Shown here in pieces: positions 45,604-53,981 of a stretch of 64,000 nucleotides of DNA. Position numbers and translations under genes: made by a program. Origin of the DNA: Brevundimonas vesicularis (GTDB taxonomy: Bacteria; Pseudomonadota; Alphaproteobacteria; Caulobacterales; Caulobacteraceae); NCBI RefSeq assembly GCF_027886425.1, contig NZ_CP115671.1, forward strand, positions 2,356,001 to 2,420,000, in the 5' to 3' direction. The stretch's first letter is position 1. Each line of letters begins with the position of its first letter. Below the pieces are notes generated by a model. It was not told the DNA's origin, ran no database searches, and worked only from the letters and a program-made list of their open reading frames with translations.

Positions 45604-45750
45604 CGGCGTCCTCGATCGTCGGATCTTGCTGCAGGCTTGACTGCAATACGACGTCTCGGCCCCGATGGATGCCTGATGGATATCTGACCCCCTTGAACAC
45701 AACCCAAGCGATGCCGACATCAGCCTCCCGCGACGATCGATTCCGTAGAA

Positions 45751-45767
45751 AGTGCACCAACTGCACT
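45751..45767 (+). promoter_or_regulatory. Inverted repeat AGTGCA-N5-TGCACT
   Basis: AGTGCACCAACTGCACT is a perfect 6-bp inverted repeat with a 5-nt loop, followed three bases later by TTTTT on the plus strand. It could be an operator for a dimeric regulator or a weak terminator/attenuator before scoA. Confidence 0.4.
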
Positions 45768-45798
45768 CTCTTTTTCGAACCCCGCTCGCCATCGTTTC

Positions 45799-45820
45799 AG
45801 ACGAATTAGACGAATTAGAC
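45799..45820 (+). repeat. Tandem AGACGAATT repeat
   Basis: AGACGAATT occurs twice head to tail, then a third partial AGAC, giving a 9-bp period in the scoA upstream region. It may be a tandem half-site array or a slippage repeat. Confidence 0.5.
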
Positions 45821-45947
45821 TCTGTTTTTCGCCTTCACCGTCTGAAATCGCCGCGTCGGATCGACGCCGCGTCTTGCCCCCCGCCCGCCCCCGCGTTAGG
45901 CGTGGTCAAAAGCCGATATTCATCAGGCAGTGAAAAAAGGGAGAGCG

Positions 45948-46673
45948 ATGGGAAAGATCTACGCTGACGTCACGTCCGCGCTGGAGGGCCTGACCTTCGA
46001 CGGCATGACGGTCATGTCTGGCGGCTTCGGCCTGTGCGGCATCCCCGAGAACCTGATCGCCGCCCTGCGCGACAGCGGCGTCAAGGGCCTGACGGTCATC
46101 TCCAACAACGCCGGCGTCGACGGCTTCGGCCTGGGACAACTGCTCGGCACCCGCCAGATCGCCAAGATGATCAGTTCTTACGTCGGCGAGAACAAGGAGT
46201 TCGAGCGCCAGTATCTGGCCGGCGAGTTGGAGCTTGAGTTCAACCCGCAAGGCACCCTGGCCGAGCGCATCCGCGCCGGCGGTGCCGGCATCCCCGCCTT
46301 CTTCACCGCCACCGGCGTCGGCACCCTAGTCGCCGAGGGCAAGGAGGTCCGCAACTTCAACGGCCGCGACTATGTCATGGAGACCGGCCTGGTCGCCGAC
46401 CTGTCCATCGTCAAGGCCTGGAAGGCCGACGAGCGCGGCAACCTGGTGTTCCGCAAGACCGCCCGCAACTTCAACCCGATGATGGCCACGGCCGGCAAGG
46501 TCACGGTTGTCGAGGTCGAGGAGATCGTCCCCGTCGGTTCGCTGGATCCCGACCACATCCACACGCCGGGCGTCTATGTCGACCGCCTGGTCCAGACCGT
46601 GTCCGAAAAGCGCATCGAACAGCGCACCGTCCGTCAACGTGCCGCCGGCGCCGCCGCCGGATCGGAGGTCTGA
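45948..46673 (+). CDS. scoA: 3-oxoacid CoA-transferase subunit A
   Basis: The 241-residue alpha subunit of a succinyl-CoA:3-ketoacid CoA transferase carries the family hallmark MSGGFGLCGIPENLIAAL (about residues 23-40) and GGAGIPAFFTATGVGTLVAEGKE. The ATG at 45948 has GGGAGA upstream; an in-frame ATG six codons earlier has no ribosome binding site. The enzyme activates acetoacetate using succinyl-CoA, linking ketone-body or amino-acid breakdown to the TCA cycle. The B subunit follows after two bases. Confidence 0.96.
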   Translation: MGKIYADVTSALEGLTFDGMTVMSGGFGLCGIPENLIAALRDSGVKGLTVISNNAGVDGFGLGQLLGTRQIAKMISSYVGENKEFERQYLAGELELEFNPQGTLAERIRAGGAGIPAFFTATGVGTLVAEGKEVRNFNGRDYVMETGLVADLSIVKAWKADERGNLVFRKTARNFNPMMATAGKVTVVEVEEIVPVGSLDPDHIHTPGVYVDRLVQTVSEKRIEQRTVRQRAAGAAAGSEV

Positions 46674-46675
46674 TC

Positions 46676-47332
46676 ATGCCCCGCACCCGCGAACAACTCG
46701 CCGAACGCGCCGCCCAGGAACTGCAGGACGGCTTCTATGTGAACCTGGGCATCGGCATCCCGACCCTGGTCGCCAACTACATCCCTGCCGGCATGACCGT
46801 GACCCTTCAGTCCGAGAACGGCATGCTGGGCATGGGCCCCTTCCCCTATGAGGGCGACGAGGACCCCGATCTGATCAACGCCGGCAAGCAGACGATCACT
46901 GAGATCCCGGAGTCGTCCTACTTCTCCAGCGCCGACAGCTTCGCCATGATCCGTGGCGGCCATATCAACCTGTCGATCTTGGGTGCGATGGAAGTGGCCC
47001 AGAACGGCGACATCGCCAACTGGATGATCCCCGGCAAGCTGGTGAAGGGCATGGGCGGCGCCATGGACTTGGTTGCGGGCGTCAAGCGCGTGGTCGTCGT
47101 CATGGAACACGCCAACAAGCACGGCCAGTCCAAGGTCCTGAAGGAATGTAGTCTGCCCCTGACCGGCACCGGCGTCGTCAGCCGCATCATCACCGACCTG
47201 GCCACCTTCGACGTCAAGCCCGACGGCGCGGGCCTCGAGCTGATCGAACTGGCCGACGGCGTCACCCTCGATGAAGTCGCCGCCAAGACCGAGGCGGCCT
47301 ACACCATCGCAGCGGACTTGCAGGCCGCCTGA
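46676..47332 (+). CDS. scoB: 3-oxoacid CoA-transferase subunit B
   Basis: The 218-residue beta subunit has VNLGIGIPTLVANYIPAGM near residues 22-40 and the catalytic glutamate in LQSENGMLGMGPFPYEG (about residues 43-59), which forms the covalent CoA thioester. The ATG lies two bases after the scoA stop (TGATCATG), indicating coupled translation. A 10-bp hairpin (47337-47370) closes the transcript just past the stop. Confidence 0.96.
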   Translation: MPRTREQLAERAAQELQDGFYVNLGIGIPTLVANYIPAGMTVTLQSENGMLGMGPFPYEGDEDPDLINAGKQTITEIPESSYFSSADSFAMIRGGHINLSILGAMEVAQNGDIANWMIPGKLVKGMGGAMDLVAGVKRVVVVMEHANKHGQSKVLKECSLPLTGTGVVSRIITDLATFDVKPDGAGLELIELADGVTLDEVAAKTEAAYTIAADLQAA

Positions 47333-47336
47333 TAAA

Positions 47337-47370
47337 CCTGCGCCGCTCTGGTCTACCGGGGCGGCGCAGG
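47337..47370. terminator. Convergent hairpin after scoB
   Basis: CCTGCGCCGC (47337-47346) and GCGGCGCAGG (47361-47370) are perfect complements with a 14-nt loop, and span the stop codon of the opposing gene. No T-run follows on either strand, so the terminator role is inferred. Confidence 0.45.
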
Positions 47371-48132
47371 CTCCAGCCGACGATAGGCGGCGCTCACAAA
47401 GGCCATCGTCAGCGGAGCCTGCAAGCCTGTCAGCACGACGGCGAAGACGATCCAGCCCGCCGTGCCAGACATAAGGCCCGCGCCCCACAGCAACACCAGC
47501 GCGATCTTCGGCGCCGCCGTAAGGACAAGCCCAACCAGCAGGGACCAGAAGCCGCCGCGCGCGATGCTCATGCTCTGCAACGACACAATCTGCCCACGCC
47601 CGATCGTCGCCGGTGCGAACAGAGACAGGCGCACCGCGAAGGCGATGACGGCGAACAGGGCGAAGGCCGTGACGACCGCCAGCAGGATCAGCTTCCACGC
47701 CGGCCCCACCGCGCTCCACTGGCGCATCTCGATGGCCTGGGCGTTTAACTCGGCCATGCCGAACACCGCCAACAGGACCAGGGCCACGACCGAAAGGATC
47801 ATGGCGAGAAAGATTGCGCACAGCAGGCCCGCGCCCAGCAGCCGCCCCTCCGGTCGTCCGAACTGCAACCCAAGCGGCCCCAGTCCCAGCCGCCGCGCCC
47901 CGGCCAGATCGTCGGTGATGGCGATCCGCGCCAGCGCGCCCGCCAGCACAAGGGTTGAGATCAGAGCGCATGCCGCCCAGATCAGGCCCGTACGACCCGC
48001 CGCCAGCGGCTCCACGCTCCAGACCACGGCCGCCAGCACGATCGCGCCGCAGGCCCCGCGCCACAGGCGAGGCAGGGCGCGGACCGCCGCCGACAGCGTC
48101 TCGCCCAGTCGCAAAATCCGATGCTCGCTCAA
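47353..48132 (-). CDS. Polytopic membrane protein of unknown function
   Basis: The 259-residue protein shows about six hydrophobic helices (for example LWRGACGAIVLAAVVWSVEPL, GAGLLCAIFLAMILSVVALVLLAVF, ILLAVVTAFALFAVIAFAVRLSLFAP and GFWSLLVGLVLTAAPKIALVLLWGAG). The region RLSLFAPATIGRGQIVSLQSMSIARGGFWS between helices resembles YciC/DUF-type membrane proteins, but I do not recognise a defined family. The TTG at 48132 has GGGGGCG upstream. A frame reaching 48180 has an unlikely low-complexity start. Convergent with scoB. Confidence 0.7.
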   Translation of the reverse strand: MSEHRILRLGETLSAAVRALPRLWRGACGAIVLAAVVWSVEPLAAGRTGLIWAACALISTLVLAGALARIAITDDLAGARRLGLGPLGLQFGRPEGRLLGAGLLCAIFLAMILSVVALVLLAVFGMAELNAQAIEMRQWSAVGPAWKLILLAVVTAFALFAVIAFAVRLSLFAPATIGRGQIVSLQSMSIARGGFWSLLVGLVLTAAPKIALVLLWGAGLMSGTAGWIVFAVVLTGLQAPLTMAFVSAAYRRLEPAPPR

Positions 48133-48208
48133 TCTACGCCCCCGATGACCGGCGGCGGATATAGCAGGGGGCCATGACACCGCGCCACCCGCCCGCTAGA
48201 AGGCCGCG

Positions 48209-49603
48209 ATGAGCGCTTCCCCCTCTCCTTCCCCCATCCACGTCATCGGCGGCGGCCTGGCCGGCTCCGAGGCGGCCTGGCAGATCGCCCAGGCCGGCGT
48301 GCCCGTCATCCTACACGAGATGCGCGGCGTGCCTGGCGTCAAGACTGACGCCCACCACACCGATGGCCTGGCCGAGCTGGTCTGCTCCAACTCCTTCCGC
48401 TCGGACGACTGGCAGTTCAACGCGGTCGGCCTGCTGCACGCCGAGATGCGGGCGCTGGATTCGGTCATCATGGCCTGCGGCGACATCAATCAGGTGCCGG
48501 CCGGCGGCGCCCTGGCCGTGGACCGCGACGCCTTCTCCCAGGCGGTGACCGCCAAACTGACCGCCCACCCCTTGGTCACCATCGTGCGCGAAGAGATCGC
48601 GGGCCTGCCGCCGCAGGCGTGGGACAATGTCATCGTCGCCACCGGCCCCCTGACCTCACCTGCCCTGGCCGACGCCATCCTGAAGGCGACGGGCGAGGAG
48701 TCCTTGAGCTTCTTCGACGCCATCGCCCCCATCGTTCACGCCGACTCGATCGACTTCGACATCGCGTGGCGTCAGTCGCGCTATGACAAGGAAGGTCCGG
48801 GCGGCGACGCCGCCGCCTACGTCAACTGCCCGATGGACAAAGCCCAGTACGAGGCGTTCATCGACGCCCTGCTGAGCAGTCCCAAGGCCGAGTTCAAGGA
48901 CTGGGAGCACGTCCCCTATTTCGACGGCTGCCTGCCCATCGAGGTCATGGCCGAGCGTGGTCGCGAGACCCTGCGGCACGGCCCGATGAAGCCGGTCGGC
49001 CTGACCAATCCGCGCGACCCGCTGGTCAAGGCCTACGCCATCGTCCAGCTGCGCCAGGACAACGCGCTGGGCACCTTGTTCAACATGGTCGGCTTCCAGA
49101 CCAAGCTGAAGCACGGGGCGCAGGCCGAGGTCTTCCGCATGATCCCCGGCCTGCAGAACGCTCAGTTCGCGCGTCTGGGCGGTCTTCACCGCAACACCTA
49201 TCTGAACAGTCCCCAACTGCTGGACAAGCAGCTGCGGCTGAAGGCCATGCCACGCCTGCGTTTCGCCGGCCAGGTGACGGGGGTCGAAGGCTATGTCGAG
49301 AGCGCGGCCATGGGCCTGCTGACCGGCCGTCTGGCCGCTGCGCAAGCGCTGGGTCGCGACCTGGCCCCGCCGCCGCCCGAGACCGCCATGGGCGCCCTGG
49401 TCGAGCACATCACCGGCGGGCATCTGGCAGGATCGAAGTTCCAGCCGATGAACATCAACTACGGCCTGCTGCCGCCGCTCGAGGCGCCCAAGGTCGATGA
49501 GGCGGGCGTCAAGATCCCGCTGAAGGAACGCGGCCGGGCCAAAAAGCGCCTGATGAGCATCCGGGCGATGGAAAGCCTGAAGGCTTGGCGCGACGCGGGC
49601 TGA
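48209..49603 (+). CDS. trmFO: Folate-dependent tRNA (uracil-54-C5)-methyltransferase
   Basis: The 464-residue flavoenzyme forms ribothymidine at tRNA position 54 using methylenetetrahydrofolate. The GidA-related FAD motif VIGGGLAGSEAAWQIAQAG (about residues 12-30) is followed by LVCSNSFRSDDWQFNAVGLLHAEMR, where the cysteine is family-conserved, and LAGQVTGVEGYVESAAMGLL near residue 350. Length matches TrmFO. The ATG at 48209 fits the family start. Confidence 0.96.
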   Translation: MSASPSPSPIHVIGGGLAGSEAAWQIAQAGVPVILHEMRGVPGVKTDAHHTDGLAELVCSNSFRSDDWQFNAVGLLHAEMRALDSVIMACGDINQVPAGGALAVDRDAFSQAVTAKLTAHPLVTIVREEIAGLPPQAWDNVIVATGPLTSPALADAILKATGEESLSFFDAIAPIVHADSIDFDIAWRQSRYDKEGPGGDAAAYVNCPMDKAQYEAFIDALLSSPKAEFKDWEHVPYFDGCLPIEVMAERGRETLRHGPMKPVGLTNPRDPLVKAYAIVQLRQDNALGTLFNMVGFQTKLKHGAQAEVFRMIPGLQNAQFARLGGLHRNTYLNSPQLLDKQLRLKAMPRLRFAGQVTGVEGYVESAAMGLLTGRLAAAQALGRDLAPPPPETAMGALVEHITGGHLAGSKFQPMNINYGLLPPLEAPKVDEAGVKIPLKERGRAKKRLMSIRAMESLKAWRDAG

Positions 49604-49622
49604 TTTCTGAGGGCCGGGCCGC

Positions 49623-50828
49623 TCAGCGCAGCTTGGACAGGCCCGGCCGGAACCCCAGCGTCATCACGCCCAGCAGGATGACGCCCACGCCCATCAGCAC
49701 CCAGGCCTGGGTCAGGTCGGCCATGTTGTCGCGCAGCAGGCCGGCGCCCAGCGGCGAGAGGCTGGCGATGATGTAGCCGCCGCCCTGGACGAAGGCGAGC
49801 AGATCCCCGGAGCGCGCGGGATCGTCGATCTGGTCCATGGCCAGTATCAGGCTGAGCGGGAAGATTGCGCCGATGCCGAGGCCCAGGACGATCACGATCG
49901 GAACGGCCATGCCGAGGGGCGCGACCACGAGACCGGCCAGACCCGCCAAGGCCAGAATCAAGGCCGTAAGGATCGGTCCGCGCCGATCCGGGAAGCGCCC
50001 GATGGTCAGCGACACCAGCAGGCCGGCCGTCACCTCCGCAGCCGTCATGCCGCTGAGCAGATAGCCGGCCGTGGCCCTCGGCTCGCCCAGGTCGATGTAG
50101 AAGGGCGGCAGCCAGGCCAGTATCAATGTATAGGCCGAGGTCCCCAGGCCCATGATCAGGATCAGCCGCCACGCCCGCCCCTGACGCCAGAAGGGCAGCT
50201 CCGGGGCCGTCGCCTCGACCACTGCGGCGCGGTTCGGCTCTTCGGCTGCGGGGTCGCGTGACGCCGCCAGCCAGACCAATGCTGCGACAAAGGCCGGCGC
50301 GCTCCACAGCGCCAGCGTCCCGGCCCAGCCGATCGTCTCGGCCAGACCGGCCGCTGTGGCCGCCGCGACGGCGGCGCCGGCCATGATGCCGGTGGTGTAG
50401 AGCGCCATGACCGTGCCGAACTGCGCCGGAAACGCCCGTTTGATGACGACCGGCGCCAAGGCCTGCATCAAGGCGACGCCGACGCCGACGACCACGGCGC
50501 TGGCGATCAGGCCGGTCGCGCCGGTCAGCACCACCCGCACCAGGCAGGCCGCACCGATCAGAAGCGCGCCCAGCAAGATCCCGCGCCGCTCGCCCAACCT
50601 CCGACGCAGCGGGCGGATCGACAGGGCGCCCAGACCGATCATCAGCACGGGCAAGGTGGTCAGCAGGCTGGCGGCGGTCGAACCCATGCCTGTCGCACCC
50701 TCGATCAGATCAAGCAGCGGCCCCACCGCCGCCATCGCCGGCCGCAGATTCAGCGCCAGGGCGACGATGGCCGCCAGCAACAGCAGCGAGGCGCCGCGCG
50801 CGGGCGTGGCGTCAGATCGTGCGGTCAT
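49623..50828 (-). CDS. MFS transporter, CynX/NimT type
   Basis: The 401-residue protein has 12 predicted helices. The N-terminus ASLLLLAAIVALALNLRPAMAAVGPLL (about residues 13-39) is the CynX-type signature, and a cytoplasmic loop RPLRRRLGERRGILLGALLIG follows helix 2. Substrates of this group include cyanate, nitroimidazoles and other small molecules; specificity is unknown here. The ATG at 50828 has GGAG upstream; the longer frame through the MarR gene was rejected. It is divergent from the MarR gene and its promoter overlaps the MarR-type operators, so MarR repression is inferred. Confidence 0.9.
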   Translation of the reverse strand: MTARSDATPARGASLLLLAAIVALALNLRPAMAAVGPLLDLIEGATGMGSTAASLLTTLPVLMIGLGALSIRPLRRRLGERRGILLGALLIGAACLVRVVLTGATGLIASAVVVGVGVALMQALAPVVIKRAFPAQFGTVMALYTTGIMAGAAVAAATAAGLAETIGWAGTLALWSAPAFVAALVWLAASRDPAAEEPNRAAVVEATAPELPFWRQGRAWRLILIMGLGTSAYTLILAWLPPFYIDLGEPRATAGYLLSGMTAAEVTAGLLVSLTIGRFPDRRGPILTALILALAGLAGLVVAPLGMAVPIVIVLGLGIGAIFPLSLILAMDQIDDPARSGDLLAFVQGGGYIIASLSPLGAGLLRDNMADLTQAWVLMGVGVILLGVMTLGFRPGLSKLR

Positions 50829-50860
50829 AGTGGGGACTCCGACTAAAAATCGCGCTAGTC

Positions 50861-50891
50861 TCTCGACCTCAAGTATCTCGATGTCAAGATA
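50861..50891. promoter_or_regulatory. Tandem MarR-type operators
   Basis: TATCTCGATGTCAAGATA (50874-50891) is an 18-bp MarR-type palindrome, and TCTCGACCTCAAG (50861-50873) is a second, imperfect copy with a 15-bp period. Both lie between the divergent MarR and MFS genes and end three bases before the MarR start codon. Confidence 0.65.
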
Positions 50892-50894
50892 ACC

Positions 50895-51386
50895 ATGCCC
50901 GATAGAGCTTCTCGCGCCGCCGCCCAATGGGCCGTGCAACGCCCCGACCTGGACATGCTGCCGATGGAAGTGCTGGGACGCCTGAACGAGGCGTCGCAAC
51001 TGGTGATCCGCGAGCGCCAGACGCCGCTGTTCGCGCGCTATGGTTTGCAGCACGGCGAGTTCGACGTGCTGGCGACGCTGCGCCGATCTGGCGAACGCGA
51101 GGGCCTGACGCCGACCGCGCTGTTCGAGGCGGCGATGATGTCTTCCGGCGGCATGACCGCGCGGATCGACCGGCTGGAAAAGGCGGGCTGGGTCGAGCGG
51201 CGCCCGCATCCCAGCGACCGACGGGCGACTCTGGTTCGGCTGACGGACAAGGGTTTCGACCTGATCGAGACAATCATGCCCAGCCATCAGGAGACGGCCA
51301 AAGAGGCCTTAAGCGGCCTGTCGCGAGAGGATCAGAAAACGCTGAACGCCCTGCTGACCCGCTTGATCGCCGGACTGAACGGCTAG
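50895..51386 (+). CDS. MarR-family transcriptional regulator
   Basis: The 163-residue protein has the MarR winged helix fold: GLQHGEFDVLATLRRSG, then TALFEAAMMSSGGMTARIDRLEKAGWVERRPHPSDRRATLVRLTDKG (about residues 75-120), whose DRR wing is characteristic. The ATG at 50895 comes three bases after the operator palindrome and has no Shine-Dalgarno sequence, so the transcript is probably leaderless or very short. Autorepression and repression of the divergent MFS gene are inferred; the ligand is unknown. Confidence 0.93.
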   Translation: MPDRASRAAAQWAVQRPDLDMLPMEVLGRLNEASQLVIRERQTPLFARYGLQHGEFDVLATLRRSGEREGLTPTALFEAAMMSSGGMTARIDRLEKAGWVERRPHPSDRRATLVRLTDKGFDLIETIMPSHQETAKEALSGLSREDQKTLNALLTRLIAGLNG

Positions 51387-51387
51387 G

Positions 51388-52023
51388 TCAGATCCGGCCG
51401 CGCAGCACGGCCCAGAGCAGGCGCAGCCGCTTCAGCGGCTCCGGCCGGTCCGGATCGGTCAGGGCCACGTGAGCCACGGCCGGGAAGCCGGCAGGCGGCA
51501 GGCGTTTCAACGCCCCATTGGCGGCGGATTTCAGGGACGCCGCCTCCTGGCGGCGGCCGGTCTGCGTCAGCCCCCAGACGCGGGCCGCATCCGCCACGGC
51601 GGCGTCATGCCCCTGCCCTGCCAGCACACGTGTCGCGACCTGCATCGGGCCGATGTAGAAGGCGTCGAGATCGTGCGGCTGTTCGCGCACCCGGCCGATG
51701 TGGGCGTCGATCAAGGCGTCGAACGGCGCACGGTCCAGGCCGTGGCGCGCGACAAGATCGGTCAGCGCCTCCAACACCGGGTGGCCCTTGCGCGGCACGC
51801 CGGCGAAGACGCCGTCCATCTGTTCCGCCCACCAAGTATAACGCATCTCGGCCAGCAGCGGCTGGGTCACGCGCGTGGGGATGGTCATCAGCTCGGCTTC
51901 GAAGGCGTAGAGCGTGATCAGGTCAGCGCGGGCGCGGTCGTCCGCGACCAGGCGGCTGGACAGCCAGCGGTCGAGGTCGGCGGTGCGGACCTGTTGGTCG
52001 AGCGTATCCGCAGTCTCGGTCAA
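51388..52023 (-). CDS. Squalene/phytoene synthase-family protein lacking catalytic motifs
   Basis: The 211-residue protein matches the squalene/phytoene synthase family in fold pattern (LITLYAFEAELMTIPTRVTQPLLAEMRYTWWAEQMDGVFAG, about residues 37-77). However, the first Asp-rich motif position reads YAFEAEL and no second DxxxD motif is seen (VWGLTQTGRRQEA region). Such short degenerate members resemble the NDUFAF6-type complex I assembly proteins of alphaproteobacteria and mitochondria. It overlaps the polyprenyl synthase by 4 bp, so an isoprenoid-linked role cannot be excluded. Confidence 0.82.
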   Translation of the reverse strand: MTETADTLDQQVRTADLDRWLSSRLVADDRARADLITLYAFEAELMTIPTRVTQPLLAEMRYTWWAEQMDGVFAGVPRKGHPVLEALTDLVARHGLDRAPFDALIDAHIGRVREQPHDLDAFYIGPMQVATRVLAGQGHDAAVADAARVWGLTQTGRRQEAASLKSAANGALKRLPPAGFPAVAHVALTDPDRPEPLKRLRLLWAVLRGRI

Positions 52024-53036
52024 GCGGCGCGCGACACCGCGAAATCGGCCAGATCTTCCAGCGCGGCGCGCCAGTCGCTGGACGGCAGGACCGACAGGGC
52101 CGCCTTGGCCTGATCGGCATAGTCGCCGGCGAGGTCCAGGGTCGCGCCGATAGCGCCCGAGCCGATGATCAGTTCGCGGGCGCGGGTGAAGTCTTCGGGC
52201 GTCCGCTCGCCCTTGGTCACGGTGCGTTCCCAGAAGGCTTCCTCGCGGCCGCGCGTGCGAGCGACCGCCAGAAGCAGCGGCAGGGTCGCCTTGCCCTCGT
52301 TGAAATCGTCGCCGGCGTTCTTGCCCAGGGCCTCGGCCGTCGCGTCGTAGTCCAGGGCGTCGTCGGCCAGTTGGAAGGCGATGCCGAGCGCCATGCCGTA
52401 GTCGCGCAAAGCCTTGATCGCGGCCGGATCGGCGCCGGCGCCCACCGCGCCCGCCTCGGCGGCGGCGGCGAACAGTTCGGCGGTCTTGGCCGAGATGATC
52501 TGCAGATAGGTGGCCTGGTCCAGATTCAGATCGTGGGCGCGCGTCAGCTGCAGCACCTCGCCCTCGGAGATCACCCGCGACGCCTCGGCCAGAATGCCCA
52601 AGGCGCGCATCGAATCCGTCTCGACCATCAGTTCGAAGGCGCGGGCAAACAGGAAGTCGCCGACCAGGACGCTGGTCGGGGCGCCCCAGATCAGGTGGGC
52701 CGCGACCTTGCCGCGACGCAGTTCGGACGCATCGACGATGTCGTCATGCAGGAGCGTGGCGGTGTGGATGAACTCGACCGCGGCGGCCAGCTTGCGCGGC
52801 GCTACGATGTCGTCCGTCGCGCCCACGGCGCGCGCCGCGGCGACGGTCATCAGGGGGCGCAGACGCTTTCCACCCGCCGAAACCAGATGTTCGGCCAGTT
52901 TCGGGATGATCGGCACGTCCGACTGCATCCGATCCAGGATCAGGGCGTCCACGGCCGCCATATCGACCTCAGCCAGCCGGACAAGGGCGTTGACGTCCCC
53001 CTTCGGGCGGTGAGCGGCGGCGATGGCGACGTCCAA
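52020..53036 (-). CDS. Polyprenyl diphosphate synthase (octaprenyl-type)
   Basis: The 338-residue enzyme elongates isoprenyl diphosphates for ubiquinone side chains or undecaprenyl-type lipids. The first DDxxD motif is in LLHDDIVDASELRRG (about residues 95-109), the second in FQLADDALDYDA (about residues 217-228), and GKRLRPL upstream is the basic pocket. No CxxxC or small-residue chain-length limiter is obvious. TTG start at 53036; the next gene downstream overlaps by 4 bp. Confidence 0.94.
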   Translation of the reverse strand: MDVAIAAAHRPKGDVNALVRLAEVDMAAVDALILDRMQSDVPIIPKLAEHLVSAGGKRLRPLMTVAAARAVGATDDIVAPRKLAAAVEFIHTATLLHDDIVDASELRRGKVAAHLIWGAPTSVLVGDFLFARAFELMVETDSMRALGILAEASRVISEGEVLQLTRAHDLNLDQATYLQIISAKTAELFAAAAEAGAVGAGADPAAIKALRDYGMALGIAFQLADDALDYDATAEALGKNAGDDFNEGKATLPLLLAVARTRGREEAFWERTVTKGERTPEDFTRARELIIGSGAIGATLDLAGDYADQAKAALSVLPSSDWRAALEDLADFAVSRAA

Positions 53037-53159
53037 ACGAATACTCTTTCACTGGCGCGGCGGGCCGCGAGAATGGCTTTTTGCGGCCGGGCCGGCTTGC
53101 CCCCGCGAGTTGCGGCGCACAATGATGTTCGACCCCTTGAGGGTCAAGGAGATTGAGGC

Positions 53160-53918
53160 TTGGAGCCGGTCGAAACCCTGTCGACAACGATCGTCGAGAA
53201 CGGCCTGTTGAACGGCCGGGTGCGCTTGCGTCAACCCGCACGCGGCTATCGCGCCGGGATGGATGCGGCTTTGCTGGCGGCGGCGGTCCCGGCCGAGGCG
53301 GGCCAGAGCGTGATCGAGGCGGGCTGCGGAGCGGGTGCGGTCCTGATGCAGATCGCGGCGCGACGGCCCGGCGTGACCCTGACGGGCGTGGAGCGCGATC
53401 CGGTGATGGCGGCGCTGGCGACCGAGAATGCGACGCTGAACGGCGCAGCTGGATCAGCTATGATTCGTCAGGGCGACGTGGCGGCCGGGTTTCGGGCCCT
53501 CGGCGTGGAGCCAGCCGACTGGGCCATATCCAATCCCCCCTTCTTCGATGACGCCACGGCGTTGCGCGCCCCGGCCGAGAGCAAGCGGGGCGCCTGGATG
53601 GCCGACGACGGGCTGAAGGCGTGGACCGATTTCCTGTTGAAGGCGGTGAAGGAAGGCGGGCGCATCGTGGTCGTTCACCGCGCCGACCGACTGGCCGATC
53701 TGCTGGCTCTGCTGGGCGAAAAGGCGGGGTCGTTCGCCGTGCGGCCGATCCATCCCTTCGCGGACGAGCCGGCCAAGCGGGTGCTGGTGCACGCCATCAA
53801 GACCGGGCGCGCGCCGCTGCGACTGCTGCCGCCGCTGATCCTGCACGATCGCGAGGGCGGCAAACACACCGCCCAGGCCGAGGCGATCCTGCGCGGCGAG
53901 GCGTCGCTGGGATGGTGA
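53160..53918 (+). CDS. TrmN6-like methyltransferase
   Basis: The 252-residue SAM-dependent enzyme has QPARGYRAGMDAALLAAAVP, motif I VIEAGCGAGAVLMQIAARRPG (about residues 50-70), VERDPVMAALA and the adenine-N6-methylating NPPFF motif (about residues 125-129), matching the tRNA1(Val) A37-N6 methyltransferase family. The TTG at 53160 has AAGGAG nine bases upstream. A 5-bp hairpin GACCC-N5-GGGTC (53131-53145) abuts that ribosome binding site. It is divergent from the polyprenyl synthase. Confidence 0.9.
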   Translation: MEPVETLSTTIVENGLLNGRVRLRQPARGYRAGMDAALLAAAVPAEAGQSVIEAGCGAGAVLMQIAARRPGVTLTGVERDPVMAALATENATLNGAAGSAMIRQGDVAAGFRALGVEPADWAISNPPFFDDATALRAPAESKRGAWMADDGLKAWTDFLLKAVKEGGRIVVVHRADRLADLLALLGEKAGSFAVRPIHPFADEPAKRVLVHAIKTGRAPLRLLPPLILHDREGGKHTAQAEAILRGEASLGW

Positions 53919-53981
53919 TCGGGTGGTCAATCGCGACCGGAACGCCTAAATGCCGCCTCCTGACGAAATCGAGCCCGCCCC

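Larger units (their letters stand above)
45604..45947. other. Intergenic region between the cyclopropane-synthase-like gene and scoA
   Basis: This 344-bp divergent promoter region contains an inverted repeat (45751-45767) followed by TTTTT, and a 9-bp tandem repeat (45799-45820). I see no gene; the open frames through it are extensions of neighbours. Confidence 0.6.

Noticed and set aside
53131..53145. Hairpin GACCC-N5-GGGTC before the TrmN6-like gene
   Set aside because: Only five base pairs and outside the AAGGAG itself, so a regulatory role is too weak to claim.
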